62,005 nt of DNA from contig WJMO01000001.1 of NCBI GenBank assembly GCA_014727915.1, positions 1-62,005 of the forward strand, written 5' to 3'. The notes under the pieces were generated by a model. That model searched no databases. It saw only the letters and a program-made list of their open reading frames with translations, and was not told where the DNA came from. Origin of the DNA: Candidatus Altarchaeales archaeon. Its GTDB lineage: Archaea > Altiarchaeota > Altiarchaeia > IMC4 > SCGC-AAA252-I15. The position numbers were made by a program, and so were the translations under genes. Below are positions 36,216 through 43,699 of this stretch, one piece after another; within the stretch, counting starts at the first letter, position 1, and each line of letters starts with the position of its first letter.

Positions 36216-36240
36216 TTGGGGGGCTCCCCCCCAATATTTT
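36216..36240. terminator. GC-rich hairpin followed by T-rich tract, between convergent genes
   Basis: GGGGGG (36218-36223) and CCCCCCC (36226-36232) form a hairpin followed by AATATTTT. It sits between the ends of the S-layer-like gene (36211) and the minus-strand gene (36249). It could end transcription of the MMPL operon. Confidence 0.5.
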
Positions 36241-36248
36241 CCCATTTT

Positions 36249-38318
36249 TCAGTCATATGTGTATTCGAGCCATATCCTCTTCTCTAACGTGGTCACCTGC
36301 CCGTATTCGTCGGTGCATGTGACAGTCACTGGTATCCATCGGATGTAGCATTCCGCGGAGTCGACTGTTATGATGTTTTCGGTCCAGTGGGGGTGATCCC
36401 AGCTGTAGGTGGAGGTCGTGTTCTTGTAGACTGTGAGGTTGTAGTAGGTTACGTTCACGTCATGGGTGTAGCTCTCCCTTATGCCGCTGTAGTTGTAGCA
36501 GATGGTCGTGCCGTTCGCGTCCTTCTTGCAGTATGAGCTGTTGCTGAAGTCCGCTCCAGTGTAGTAGGTCATGTAGGTGTGGGTGTCGTTCTTCACTATC
36601 CACTGCCAGCCCTTGTTGGAGACGTTGTAGGTCTCTCCGACGGGGCGCACGTCCACCTGGTATAGGACGTTGAAGACCGTGTAGTTGCATGTGATGTTGT
36701 GGCTGCACAGGTTCTCGATCCTCAACGTAACGTTCTCCCTGTCGAAGCAGTCATCCAGTGACACGTTCCCGGGGGTAAGGGAGAATGTGAACGCCAGAGG
36801 TGGGGGTATGACGTTCAATGTGAAGTTGTGGGTTGCGGTGTACTCTACCAGGGACTCTCCGGAAGCTGAGACGTTCCCGCATCTCACCCTGAAGCTGTAC
36901 ACTCTCTTGCCTGTGCTGTTGGATGTGACGTTCAGCCGCTCCTCCACTGTCCCGTTGGCGGTTACCGTCCCGGTTGACGTCCATTCGCTGCTGTCGTAGT
37001 ACTCGCACTTCATGTTGGTGCGGTTATTGTTGTTCTTGAAGTACAGTACGAGCTTGGTCGCGTGGCCCTTGATTATCGTGTCCCTTTCCTTGCTTATCCA
37101 AGACGTCATATTGGGCAGATGTGCTACCATGTCATTGTATGCCAGGGCGGTCTTGTTGTGCACGCACCCCACATATGGGACGCACCGCTCGTCCCTTTCG
37201 CAGTTTCTCGTGGATGACTTCTCGGATTTCACCATGCACACGCCTTTCCGGCATATGGGGGAGTATAGGCTTCTCATGCTCGTGAACCGGTCCCGGCATA
37301 TCCAGGACCCGTGGTAGGGTGTGCCGCAGTCGTCGTTCTTCACGCACTCGGGGGCATCTTCCACCATGTCGGCGTATTCCACGGCCTTGGCAGCGATCTT
37401 CTTGCGCGAGGACTGTAGGGCCCTCTCGGTCTCCTCCGTCCCGTGGCCTGCTATGAAGTAGACGGTCTGGCCGTTGGCCCAGACGTTGCGCTTCTCGAAC
37501 GCCTCCCCGGTCAGCACGGCCTTCATTATCAGGGCCTTATCCTCTTCCGTCAGCACGCCTTCCACTATCTCGCCCGTGCCCTCGGGCGCGTTCTGCCCGC
37601 CCAGGACTACTATGAACTCCATGCGCTTAAGTTTTTTTAGGGATTCTGGGGTGGCGTGTACGACGTCCACGCTGTTGTTCCGTAGGTATGACGCGGATTC
37701 CAGCGCCGCGGCCCTGTCCAGGGAATTGGATACCATGACGACCGTGGCGTTCGTGTTGTGGCGGGCGTCCACCAGCGGCTTCACCCGCTCGCCGAACTCC
37801 GCCATCCAGCTGGTGAAGTCCTCGCTTGAAACGCAGACGCCGCACTCGCACGCGTTCCACTCGTCTCCGAAGAGGAGGTAGTCGTTGACTAGGCTCTCAT
37901 GCTCCTCCACGCATGAGCGGTTCACCTCTACCACATTGTTCCAGAACTCTTTCGAGTCCAGGAAGTAGTTTAGGGCGGTGCCTATGTCGTGCCAGCGGGC
38001 GCAGCCCTGCTTCTTACCTGCTTCGTCAAGCCATGCTATGACCTTGTCCAGTGCGGGGCAGTCGTTTATGGACGGCTCACTCCACGCCCAAGGTTCGTGC
38101 ATGCTGTAGTCTAGGCCGGGCTTGTAGCAGTGGTGTTCTACTGCGTCGTTGAATTTCCTGGGGGGTAGTGTGGAGCCCTCCACTAGGGCGTCCTCGCATA
38201 GGCAGTTGAATTCGGAGCACAGCCTGCGGGCGGCCTCCTCATAGCTTTCGGTCTGCCAGGCCCCGGCAACGCCTGAAAAGGCCAGCAGTAGGGTGAAAAA
38301 TAGGATTTCCCTGGACAT
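36249..38318 (-). CDS. Secreted multidomain protein: W1-type N-terminal domain, S-layer-like domain, cysteine repeat, Ig-like region
   Basis: About 689 residues from the ATG at 38318 (AGGGGGT upstream; GTG at 38324 also in frame). The signal peptide ends GVAGA, giving a mature N-terminus WQTESYEEAARRLC. KFNDAVEHHCYKPG (about 55-68) parallels FNDVENH and FEDEENH in the genes at 27325 and 38657. A Rossmann-like middle part (VVMVSNSLDRAAALESASYL, VVLGGQNAPEGTGEI, VYFIAGHGTEETERAL) is shared with the paralogue at 38657. Then comes a cysteine module (CVKNDDCGTPYHGSWICRD) like the gene at 41270, and an N-glycosylation-rich C-terminal ~250 residues with no membrane helix. Likely a secreted or S-layer-bound protein; activity unknown. 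Confidence 0.75.
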   Translation of the reverse strand: MSREILFFTLLLAFSGVAGAWQTESYEEAARRLCSEFNCLCEDALVEGSTLPPRKFNDAVEHHCYKPGLDYSMHEPWAWSEPSINDCPALDKVIAWLDEAGKKQGCARWHDIGTALNYFLDSKEFWNNVVEVNRSCVEEHESLVNDYLLFGDEWNACECGVCVSSEDFTSWMAEFGERVKPLVDARHNTNATVVMVSNSLDRAAALESASYLRNNSVDVVHATPESLKKLKRMEFIVVLGGQNAPEGTGEIVEGVLTEEDKALIMKAVLTGEAFEKRNVWANGQTVYFIAGHGTEETERALQSSRKKIAAKAVEYADMVEDAPECVKNDDCGTPYHGSWICRDRFTSMRSLYSPICRKGVCMVKSEKSSTRNCERDERCVPYVGCVHNKTALAYNDMVAHLPNMTSWISKERDTIIKGHATKLVLYFKNNNNRTNMKCEYYDSSEWTSTGTVTANGTVEERLNVTSNSTGKRVYSFRVRCGNVSASGESLVEYTATHNFTLNVIPPPLAFTFSLTPGNVSLDDCFDRENVTLRIENLCSHNITCNYTVFNVLYQVDVRPVGETYNVSNKGWQWIVKNDTHTYMTYYTGADFSNSSYCKKDANGTTICYNYSGIRESYTHDVNVTYYNLTVYKNTTSTYSWDHPHWTENIITVDSAECYIRWIPVTVTCTDEYGQVTTLEKRIWLEYTYD

Positions 38319-38371
38319 ACGCACCCCCTAGGCCTTAGGTATTAAGAGTATCCGCTAAAAAGGGGGGGTGT

Positions 38372-38551
38372 TCATTCGGGTCCGCCGATGCCGGTGGAAA
38401 CGTAGTCGAATACCTTCTTTACGGTTATCCAGAACAGGAGCGCGGTCATCGCGACGCTGAGGTAGGATATTGGAGTGTTCTGGCTCCAAAGCAGGTATGA
38501 GACTATCCCCAGCACGATCGAAGCGGCTATGTAGTATATTGTCTCGTCCAT
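38372..38551 (-). CDS. Small membrane protein with two helices
   Basis: A 59-residue protein with two hydrophobic segments (YYIAASIVLGIVSYLLW and YLSVAMTALLFWITV). No known family is recognised. It follows a 29-codon basic ORF and the secreted paralogue gene at 38657 with small gaps, so it is probably part of that operon. A GTG at 38557 is an alternative start. Confidence 0.55.
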   Translation of the reverse strand: MDETIYYIAASIVLGIVSYLLWSQNTPISYLSVAMTALLFWITVKKVFDYVSTGIGGPE

Positions 38552-38561
38552 CTCCACACGC

Positions 38562-38651
38562 CTATGAAAGCCATGCGCGCCTCATCTTTCGCCTCTTCTT
38601 CTTCTCCTTCTCAGTCAAACCCTCATCTTCTTCGTTCTTCTTCTTAGCCAA
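38562..38651 (-). CDS. Possible very small basic peptide
   Basis: A 29-codon frame starting at TTG, with AAGGGG about 8 bp upstream, reading AKKKNEEDEG and then a Lys/Arg-rich end (EKEKKKRRKMRRAWLS). It fills the gap between the secreted protein gene (stop at 38657) and the two-helix protein (start at 38551) almost exactly, which supports translation. The size and non-ATG start keep confidence low. Confidence 0.35.
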   Translation of the reverse strand: MAKKKNEEDEGLTEKEKKKRRKMRRAWLS

Positions 38652-38656
38652 TTTGG

Positions 38657-39763
38657 TTACCCCTTTACCTGTGATAGTATGGTCTTCTTGTTGGACTCCC
38701 AAGCCCGCCTAGTGTCCTCTGCGGTGTGTCCTGCGAGTACGTAAACGTTCTGTTGTGTCTGCCATAGGCCTGACTTCTGGAACATCATGGACGCCCCCGG
38801 CTGTAGGAGGGATTCCTCCTGGTCCTGTGAGAGCACGAAACCCGACACCTCCCCGACGCCCTCGGGCGCGTTCTGCCCGCCCAGGACGATGACGTTCTCG
38901 TTGTACCGTAGGGTCTGGAAGGCTTCCGCGTCTGATTCAACGACGTTGACACTGTTCTCCCTTAGGTATTGTATGAAATCTGCCGCGTTGGCCGCGTCTA
39001 TGGAGTTCGCGAGGAGTATCACCCCCTTCCGTGGCTTGTAGGCCCTGTCCTTCATTTCGAGGCCTCGTATGGTGAGGTTGGCTATTATCCTGTTCACGGT
39101 GCTGCTGGACTCTCCCATCCGCTGGTCGTAGTCCCGGTGGGTGCTGCCCCTCATCTCGTTGTCGAACCTGCAGAGCATGTTGGCGCTCCAGTCGCTGAGG
39201 CCGTTATCTATGGACCGGTCTATGCTCGCCTCTATGGTCTCCACGCAGTCGTTGCCGACGTGTTTGACGGCTCGGAGGCTGTTCTCCGAGTCGGCGTAGT
39301 ATGATGCGGCGAGGCAGAAGTAGTTTATCCTGGTGCATCTGTCGGGTGCGTTCTCAGCCTCCCGGAACCATTTCAGGCTGGTCTCATAGGCTGGGCGGTC
39401 GTTCTTGTCCCCGCATATCCAGTCCCTGTCGCTCCCCTTCTTTATGGGACATGTGAAGTAGTCCATGTGGTTCTCCTCGTCTTCGAAGATGCTGTAGGAG
39501 ACGGTTGAGGGGTGGAATTCAACGCCTTCTTCCAAGCCTTTAAGGCACTTCTCCTGTATGTCCTCGCCCATCAGCGAGTAGGCTGACTCGCAGAGTTCCT
39601 GGAGGGATATCTCGTCCCGCAGGGGTATGCATTCTCCGACGGCCTCAACGCCCCATACGAACTTGACCGCCTCGTGGCAGATGTGCTTCTGGGTTAGGGG
39701 GCCCCAGGCCGACGCCGAGCCGGCCAATAGCATAAGAGCCATCAGAACGTTCAAAAGCTTCAT
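38657..39763 (-). CDS. Secreted W1-type protein with S-layer-like Rossmann domain
   Basis: About 368 residues from the ATG at 39763 (GTG at 39766 in frame). The signal peptide ends AGSASA and the mature N-terminus is WGPLTQKHIC; IFEDEENHMDYFTCP (about 87-101) and DRDWICGDKND follow the pattern of the gene at 27325. His is at mature position 8 rather than 6. The C-terminal ~120 residues (VILLANSIDAANAADFIQYL, VIVLGGQNAPEGVGEV, VYVLAGHTAEDTRRAW) form a Rossmann-like module as found in some archaeal S-layer or cell-wall-binding proteins, shared with the gene at 36249. No anchor is visible, so it may bind the S-layer. The zinc-hydrolase relation is weaker than for 27325. Confidence 0.72.
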   Translation of the reverse strand: MKLLNVLMALMLLAGSASAWGPLTQKHICHEAVKFVWGVEAVGECIPLRDEISLQELCESAYSLMGEDIQEKCLKGLEEGVEFHPSTVSYSIFEDEENHMDYFTCPIKKGSDRDWICGDKNDRPAYETSLKWFREAENAPDRCTRINYFCLAASYYADSENSLRAVKHVGNDCVETIEASIDRSIDNGLSDWSANMLCRFDNEMRGSTHRDYDQRMGESSSTVNRIIANLTIRGLEMKDRAYKPRKGVILLANSIDAANAADFIQYLRENSVNVVESDAEAFQTLRYNENVIVLGGQNAPEGVGEVSGFVLSQDQEESLLQPGASMMFQKSGLWQTQQNVYVLAGHTAEDTRRAWESNKKTILSQVKG

Positions 39764-39807
39764 CACATGAATATTACCTGGCGGGAGTTAAAATATTAGC
39801 TGGTATC

Positions 39808-40239
39808 CTACTGGAGCGGGCCCCAGATCACGCCTTCGCTCCTCCCTGTTTCGCCGGAGGAGTATTTCCTGTAGTCGAGGGACACGTTCACCTTGGAGTA
39901 TTCGCCTTTTTGCCGGGTTATCCGGCAGTCGGTGAAGTTCAGGAATATGTACTCATGCTGTTTTAGGGTCTCTGAAGGCAGGCTGTTCTTTAGTGCGCAC
40001 TGGCCTCCGCCGACCCTGACGTCGGCTGTGGCGGCGGTTATCTCCAACAGGCTGGCATCCCTGTTCCTGACTAGCAATGTGAAGTCGCCGCTGGCGGTCA
40101 GCATCCAGTCGACGGGTTTTAGCGTCTCGAAGCCTTCGATGCCCGTTTGGGGCCCCTGGACTTTGACGTGTAGGTCCCAGAGGAAGAACGCCAGGAAGAC
40201 GAAGGCTATGAGCAGCAGGTACTTTACTAGTTCATCCAT
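39808..40239 (-). CDS. Single-pass envelope protein of unknown function
   Basis: A 143-residue protein with one N-terminal membrane helix (YLLLIAFVFLAFFLWDLHV, about 7-25) and a beta-rich outside domain with two cysteines (GGQCALKN and FTDCRIT) that could bond. This layout is like small archaeal pilin-like or envelope proteins, but no prepilin cleavage motif is seen. It overlaps the end of nucS by 13 bp and must be cotranscribed with it. Confidence 0.65.
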   Translation of the reverse strand: MDELVKYLLLIAFVFLAFFLWDLHVKVQGPQTGIEGFETLKPVDWMLTASGDFTLLVRNRDASLLEITAATADVRVGGGQCALKNSLPSETLKQHEYIFLNFTDCRITRQKGEYSKVNVSLDYRKYSSGETGRSEGVIWGPLQ

Positions 40240-40964
40240 TTTTCCAGGGTGTTCTTCTCCTTTTTTATCTCAAGCTTGTGGACGTTGAATTTCTTGAATT
40301 CCATGCCCTCCTTTTTCAGGAGGGTGTGTGGGTTCTTGGCTATGCCAGGTGCCATGAGTATTGCGTGGATGGGCTGGCGTAGTTTTTCCCGTAGCCAGTC
40401 CCTGTACCTCTTCAACTGCAGGACCGCGGGTAGGCCTGCTTTCACGGCCTTCAGTTCAACGACAACGTATCTGTCGCCTATCTTCCCGTACAGGTCTATG
40501 AACCCGGGTGTTATGTGGTGTTCCACGGTCTTAAGCCTGAAGTCTGGGTGGACTTCCCGGGGGTGCTTCTCCAGGTAGTCGCGCATGTCCCGTTCCGTGT
40601 GGGTGACGTCGATCTTCTCCTCGTCGCGGAGTCCCGGCAGTGAAGTGTATTCTATGACCTTGTCGACGGTTATCTTCATCTCCTCGTAGGGTTTCACCGT
40701 CCGCTGGCTGAACACTACCGTTCTGCCGTCTTCCAGGTCGGCTGATGTGTCGGTGGGGGAGCTCATCCAGTTGACCGGCTTGAATCCGCGGGGTGAGTGG
40801 ACTATGACCGTTGAGTCTGGTTTGAAGAGGATTATCCGGTCTCCGCAGCCTATCACGGACCTGCTCCTGCCCCAGTATTCGATGCTGCAGGAGCATGTGA
40901 GGACCGTGGTCTTACGTTCTCCTAGGTCTGTTGAGAGTCGTTCCGAGAGGATTTGAGCGTCCAT
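40227..40964 (-). CDS. nucS: Mismatch-specific endonuclease NucS (EndoMS)
   Basis: A 245-residue NucS, which cuts both strands at mismatched bases and replaces MutS/MutL mismatch repair in many archaea and actinobacteria. The N-terminal domain has the DNA-binding start (YWGRSRSVIGCGDRIILFKPDSTVIVH region). The PD-(D/E)xK nuclease site is GFIDLYGK with D157 and VVVELKAVKAG with E170 and K172; QLKRYRDWLRE follows. The C-terminus is lysine-rich and may hold a PCNA-binding end, which I cannot confirm. Confidence 0.93.
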   Translation of the reverse strand: MDAQILSERLSTDLGERKTTVLTCSCSIEYWGRSRSVIGCGDRIILFKPDSTVIVHSPRGFKPVNWMSSPTDTSADLEDGRTVVFSQRTVKPYEEMKITVDKVIEYTSLPGLRDEEKIDVTHTERDMRDYLEKHPREVHPDFRLKTVEHHITPGFIDLYGKIGDRYVVVELKAVKAGLPAVLQLKRYRDWLREKLRQPIHAILMAPGIAKNPHTLLKKEGMEFKKFNVHKLEIKKEKNTLEKWMN

Positions 40965-41019
40965 GTAGAATAGTTTGGGGCGTTAGATAAAAAAAGAGAA
41001 AAAGGAAAGGTTAGGGTTT

Positions 41020-41187
41020 TTAGATGTCCCTAGCCTTTAAGGTGCTGCGGTTGTTGTCTCTGCAGCGCTGCTTTGCTCTGTCGATTAGCCTAGATACTTC
41101 TCCGTTCAAAGCCTCGTAAAAGTCTGCTCCCACGCTCATGTCTCCAACATATTCCTTTACCTTTGACTTAACAATCAAGTCTGCCAT
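41020..41187 (-). CDS. Short histone-fold protein (55 aa)
   Basis: A complete 55-residue gene (ATG at 41187, stop at 41020-41022) with AGGTGA 6 bp upstream. Residues 1-15 (MADLIVKSKVKEYVG) form helix 1, SVGADFYEALNGEVSRLIDRA (about 18-38) the long helix 2, and NNRSTLKARDI the loop and start of helix 3. The R-x-T-L/I-K-x-x-D ending matches the histone loop (in HMfB it reads GRKTIKAEDI). The protein stops there, so most of helix 3 is missing. Similar short proteins exist in several archaea and are annotated as histone-like. A chromosome or transcription role is inferred. Confidence 0.75.
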   Translation of the reverse strand: MADLIVKSKVKEYVGDMSVGADFYEALNGEVSRLIDRAKQRCRDNNRSTLKARDI

Positions 41188-41205
41188 TTCTTTCACCTTT
41201 TTTAT

Positions 41206-41224
41206 ATCTCCCAGAGGGAGAGAT
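41206..41224. promoter_or_regulatory. Hairpin-capable inverted repeat ahead of the histone-fold gene
   Basis: CTCCC (41208-41212) and GGGAG (41216-41220) flank a three-base loop and are embedded in an AT-rich leader. It lies about 20 bp upstream of the ATG at 41187, just ahead of the ribosome site. It could be an operator or an RNA hairpin; the arms are short. Confidence 0.25.
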
Positions 41225-41269
41225 AATACATATTAGTAAATGCCTTTAAAAACGTGAAATATGGGGTTT

Positions 41270-42091
41270 TTATTGGGATGGTAGGTGTCCGGGCTCGTAG
41301 TCGACCTCGCTGTAGAGTGTCTTCGTCTCATAGCACCATGAGCCTTTGCATGTGGTGTATACCTTCCCGTCCGACCTGCAGGTGCCGTCCTCGTAGCAGG
41401 TGTATTCTTTGGTGATGTTCCACCATCTTTCACCCCAGTATCCTCCTTGCTTGTAGGCGTAGGGTTCTCTGTCCTCATCATCGTAGCATGCTCCGTCCCT
41501 GCAGGGGTTCAGTGGCCCGCAGTAGTCTGCGATGCGCTTGAGCTCCTTCTTAAGGGTGCAGTATGATTCGGTTGTCCCGGGGTTCCTGCACTCGTATACG
41601 ATGTAGTCCTGGTATACTGAACCGTCCTCGCCGCAGTATCGTTTCTTCCAGCCGGGTATCCCGCAGTTGGAGTCTTCGTGGCAGGATATCCTGGTCTCTC
41701 CATCGGTCGCGGGGGATTTTTTGGTTGGTGTTATCTTGGGGGTGCAGTATCCTTTTCCTTCAGCGCATTCTTCGCTTGGCTGGCACCAGTCCACGACCTC
41801 CGCTACTGTGTGGTTTACGCATGTGGCGTTGTCCCATCCGCCGTCCCTGCATTTGTAGGAGACGTATATGTGTGTTACGAAGTCGTCCCTGCACCCGAAG
41901 CCCGTGTATGCGCTGACCCCGCAGTCCAGGTCTATGATGCATTCCGGGCGTTCTGTTGGGGTTTCAGGCAGTGTTGTTGATGTTGTAGGCTTCGGATGTG
42001 CGGATTCTGGTTCCTGGCTGGACATGGCATTCCCAGGGAGGAGTAGTATCAGGGATATGAGTGCCACCCCAGCCACAGCATACCTCAACAT
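41270..42091 (-). CDS. Secreted cysteine-repeat protein
   Basis: A 273-residue protein with a signal peptide (VAGVALISLILLLPGNAMS), a short Thr/Pro linker and two ~65-residue cysteine repeats: ECIIDLDCGVSAYTGFGCRD and SCHEDSNCGIPGWKKRYCGE open them, each ending in a C-x-P-x-x-x-C cluster (DWCQPSEEC; DYCGPLNPC). A further cysteine-bearing tail follows. No membrane anchor is present. The repeat also occurs in the gene at 36249. A disulfide-stabilised outside domain is likely; the function is unknown. Confidence 0.75.
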   Translation of the reverse strand: MLRYAVAGVALISLILLLPGNAMSSQEPESAHPKPTTSTTLPETPTERPECIIDLDCGVSAYTGFGCRDDFVTHIYVSYKCRDGGWDNATCVNHTVAEVVDWCQPSEECAEGKGYCTPKITPTKKSPATDGETRISCHEDSNCGIPGWKKRYCGEDGSVYQDYIVYECRNPGTTESYCTLKKELKRIADYCGPLNPCRDGACYDDEDREPYAYKQGGYWGERWWNITKEYTCYEDGTCRSDGKVYTTCKGSWCYETKTLYSEVDYEPGHLPSQ

Positions 42092-42124
42092 ATATTAAAC
42101 ATTGTACAACATAGAATATATATC

Positions 42125-42445
42125 TTAGAAAACGCCAGGATTAGGCCTCAGAGGCTTTTTATCCTTGTTCCCGCTTTTCAGATAGTCGGTCCAGCAGTCA
42201 GCAAGGAAATAAACACTCTCCTGGCCCTCTAACGGCAGCCTAGAGCCCTTTTTCAGCAGTTTCTCCTGGCCTTCATGCGTCAGCTTGACCTCCAGATGCA
42301 GCCTATCAACCTGACCCTCCAAAGAACGCACTATAACGCCCAAGATGGTGCCCTTACCGACAAGACCTGCCTCCACAGCCTTTTCAGTCAGCTCGACGGG
42401 CACATCCCTTATGTACTCCAAATCCTCAAAGACCACTTCAAACAT
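42125..42445 (-). CDS. Small hypothetical cytoplasmic protein
   Basis: A 106-residue protein (ATG at 42445; an in-frame TTG at 42463 would add six residues). FEVVFEDLEYIRDVPVELTE and later DRLHLEVKLTHEGQEKLLKKG and ESVYFLADCWTDYLK suggest a small alpha/beta fold. I know no family. It is followed by a gap before the cysteine-repeat gene's promoter. Confidence 0.6.
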   Translation of the reverse strand: MFEVVFEDLEYIRDVPVELTEKAVEAGLVGKGTILGVIVRSLEGQVDRLHLEVKLTHEGQEKLLKKGSRLPLEGQESVYFLADCWTDYLKSGNKDKKPLRPNPGVF

Positions 42446-42542
42446 GATGCAACAACCCACCAAAAAAAATCTGTCTTAAGTTATTGCAGACACCATATAA
42501 AAACCCTTAGGAAAAGAACCGGAACTCGAGCAGGAAAGACGC

Positions 42543-42572
42543 GAAAAAAAAAGAAGAAAAAGAAGAAGCTAG
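42543..42572 (-). terminator. T-tract terminator of the lysine-rich gene
   Basis: On the minus strand, directly after the stop of the lysine-rich gene, the DNA reads CTTCTTTTTCTTC followed by a run of nine T (42543-42551). Runs of T are sufficient to end archaeal transcription. Confidence 0.5.
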
Positions 42573-42701
42573 TTACTTCTTCTTCTTTGCTTTCTTCTTA
42601 GTTTTTTTCTTGGTCGACTTCTTCTTTTTCTTGGTTGCCTTCTTCTTGGTCGACTTCTTCTTTTTCTTGGTTGCCTTCTTCTTGGCTTTCTTCTTGGCCA
42701 T
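42573..42701 (-). CDS. Lysine-rich histone H1-like protein (42 aa)
   Basis: A 42-residue protein from ATG at 42701 to TAA at 42573-42575, made almost wholly of Lys with Ala, Ser and Thr: two copies of a 12-residue unit ATKKKKKSTKKK framed by AKKKAKKK and TKKKAKKKK. About 31 of 42 residues are Lys. This is like the C-terminal tail of histone H1 and like bacterial lysine-rich DNA-binding tails. The DNA repeats too: a 36-bp unit occurs twice. It probably binds DNA or RNA by charge. A T-tract terminator follows and a separate promoter-size gap precedes it, so it looks like a real single gene. Confidence 0.7.
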   Translation of the reverse strand: MAKKKAKKKATKKKKKSTKKKATKKKKKSTKKKTKKKAKKKK

Positions 42702-42820
42702 CTTAATCAACACAATATTATTATTCATTGTGTACAACAGTATATAAACATGATGAGGAAGCTTCCCGGCTGGGTAAAATTTTTATTTACTGCGGGGAAG
42801 AATATGTTAAAACCAAAAAA

Positions 42821-43699
42821 ATGTCCAGCACAGAATGGAAGTTCGGGTTGATCGCCCTGTTCGTTTTGTCGGCGATGGCGGGGGGGTGCATCAGCCAAGG
42901 CGGGGACGGGACGGACGACACCGTTAAAGTGACTTCGCCTACTGGGACTGTTTACAAGCCAGACCCTAAGACGGTGAAGCTGCTCGAATGCGACGAGAAA
43001 GGCTCTTTGGACGAGAGATACGGGTGCTATACGCTGGCTGCGATGGAATTCAACGAAACCAGCATATGCGCCAGGATAGAGGACGAATACTGGAATGTCG
43101 TATGCTATAACAAGCTGGGCGTGGATAAGAGGATCCACGTGATAGACCCGTCGAAAGACGTCCTCGTAACAACAACGTTGAAGCCCACTACCACGACACT
43201 AGCCTGCGGAAACGGTGTTATCGACGAGGGGGAGGACTGCGACATCGGAGAGGTGTGCTCCCATGGCGAGGGAGTTTGCAACATGCGCGAGGCGGGAGTG
43301 GTGTGGGCCACATGCCTGGTGAAGGGGAGCTGCGACTGGAACTCCCAGACGATCGCGTCAGGAGAGTATGACATGGGATCCTGCAAGGGATGCTACGGTT
43401 GGAACCAGACGCTCAAGTGCAGGTGCATAGAATCTGACGTGATGCACATGACAAACGTCTCGGTGGGCGGGGGCAGTGGAGGGGACAGCGACGGCACGGG
43501 CTGGAAGGTCGTGGACGGCCCTAGCGAATTCTACAGGTGCGATGACGGAAGATGCATAAAATCCTTCGGCCTGAGCAGCAGCTCATGCACGTCCAACAGC
43601 GACTGCAGGCACTACGAGTGCGCAAACGGGAAATGCGACCTCATAGACACCCCCGGGGAAGACACTTGCACCACGGACCAGGACTGCGAAGTGGATTAG
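42821..43699 (+). CDS. Cysteine-rich lipoprotein with DUF4215-like motif
   Basis: A 292-residue protein from the ATG at 42821; the in-frame extension upstream is not needed. The signal sequence ends in a lipobox-like AMAGGC, predicting a lipid-modified Cys about 21. A Thr linker (TTTLKPTTTTLA) leads to CGNGVIDEGEDCDIG, the C-G-N-G-x-x-x-x-G-E-x-C-D signature of DUF4215/Myxococcus cysteine-rich repeats. The C-terminus has two more short cysteine motifs (CTSNSDCRHYECANGKC; CTTDQDC). An outside anchored protein; function unknown. The 3' end overlaps the convergent methyltransferase by 4 bp. Confidence 0.78.
   Translation: MSSTEWKFGLIALFVLSAMAGGCISQGGDGTDDTVKVTSPTGTVYKPDPKTVKLLECDEKGSLDERYGCYTLAAMEFNETSICARIEDEYWNVVCYNKLGVDKRIHVIDPSKDVLVTTTLKPTTTTLACGNGVIDEGEDCDIGEVCSHGEGVCNMREAGVVWATCLVKGSCDWNSQTIASGEYDMGSCKGCYGWNQTLKCRCIESDVMHMTNVSVGGGSGGDSDGTGWKVVDGPSEFYRCDDGRCIKSFGLSSSSCTSNSDCRHYECANGKCDLIDTPGEDTCTTDQDCEVD

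Noticed and set aside
42580..42700. The 36-bp repeats as a CRISPR-like or tandem noncoding repeat
   Set aside because: They are two in-frame copies of a coding unit (ATKKKKKSTKKK) with no spacers.
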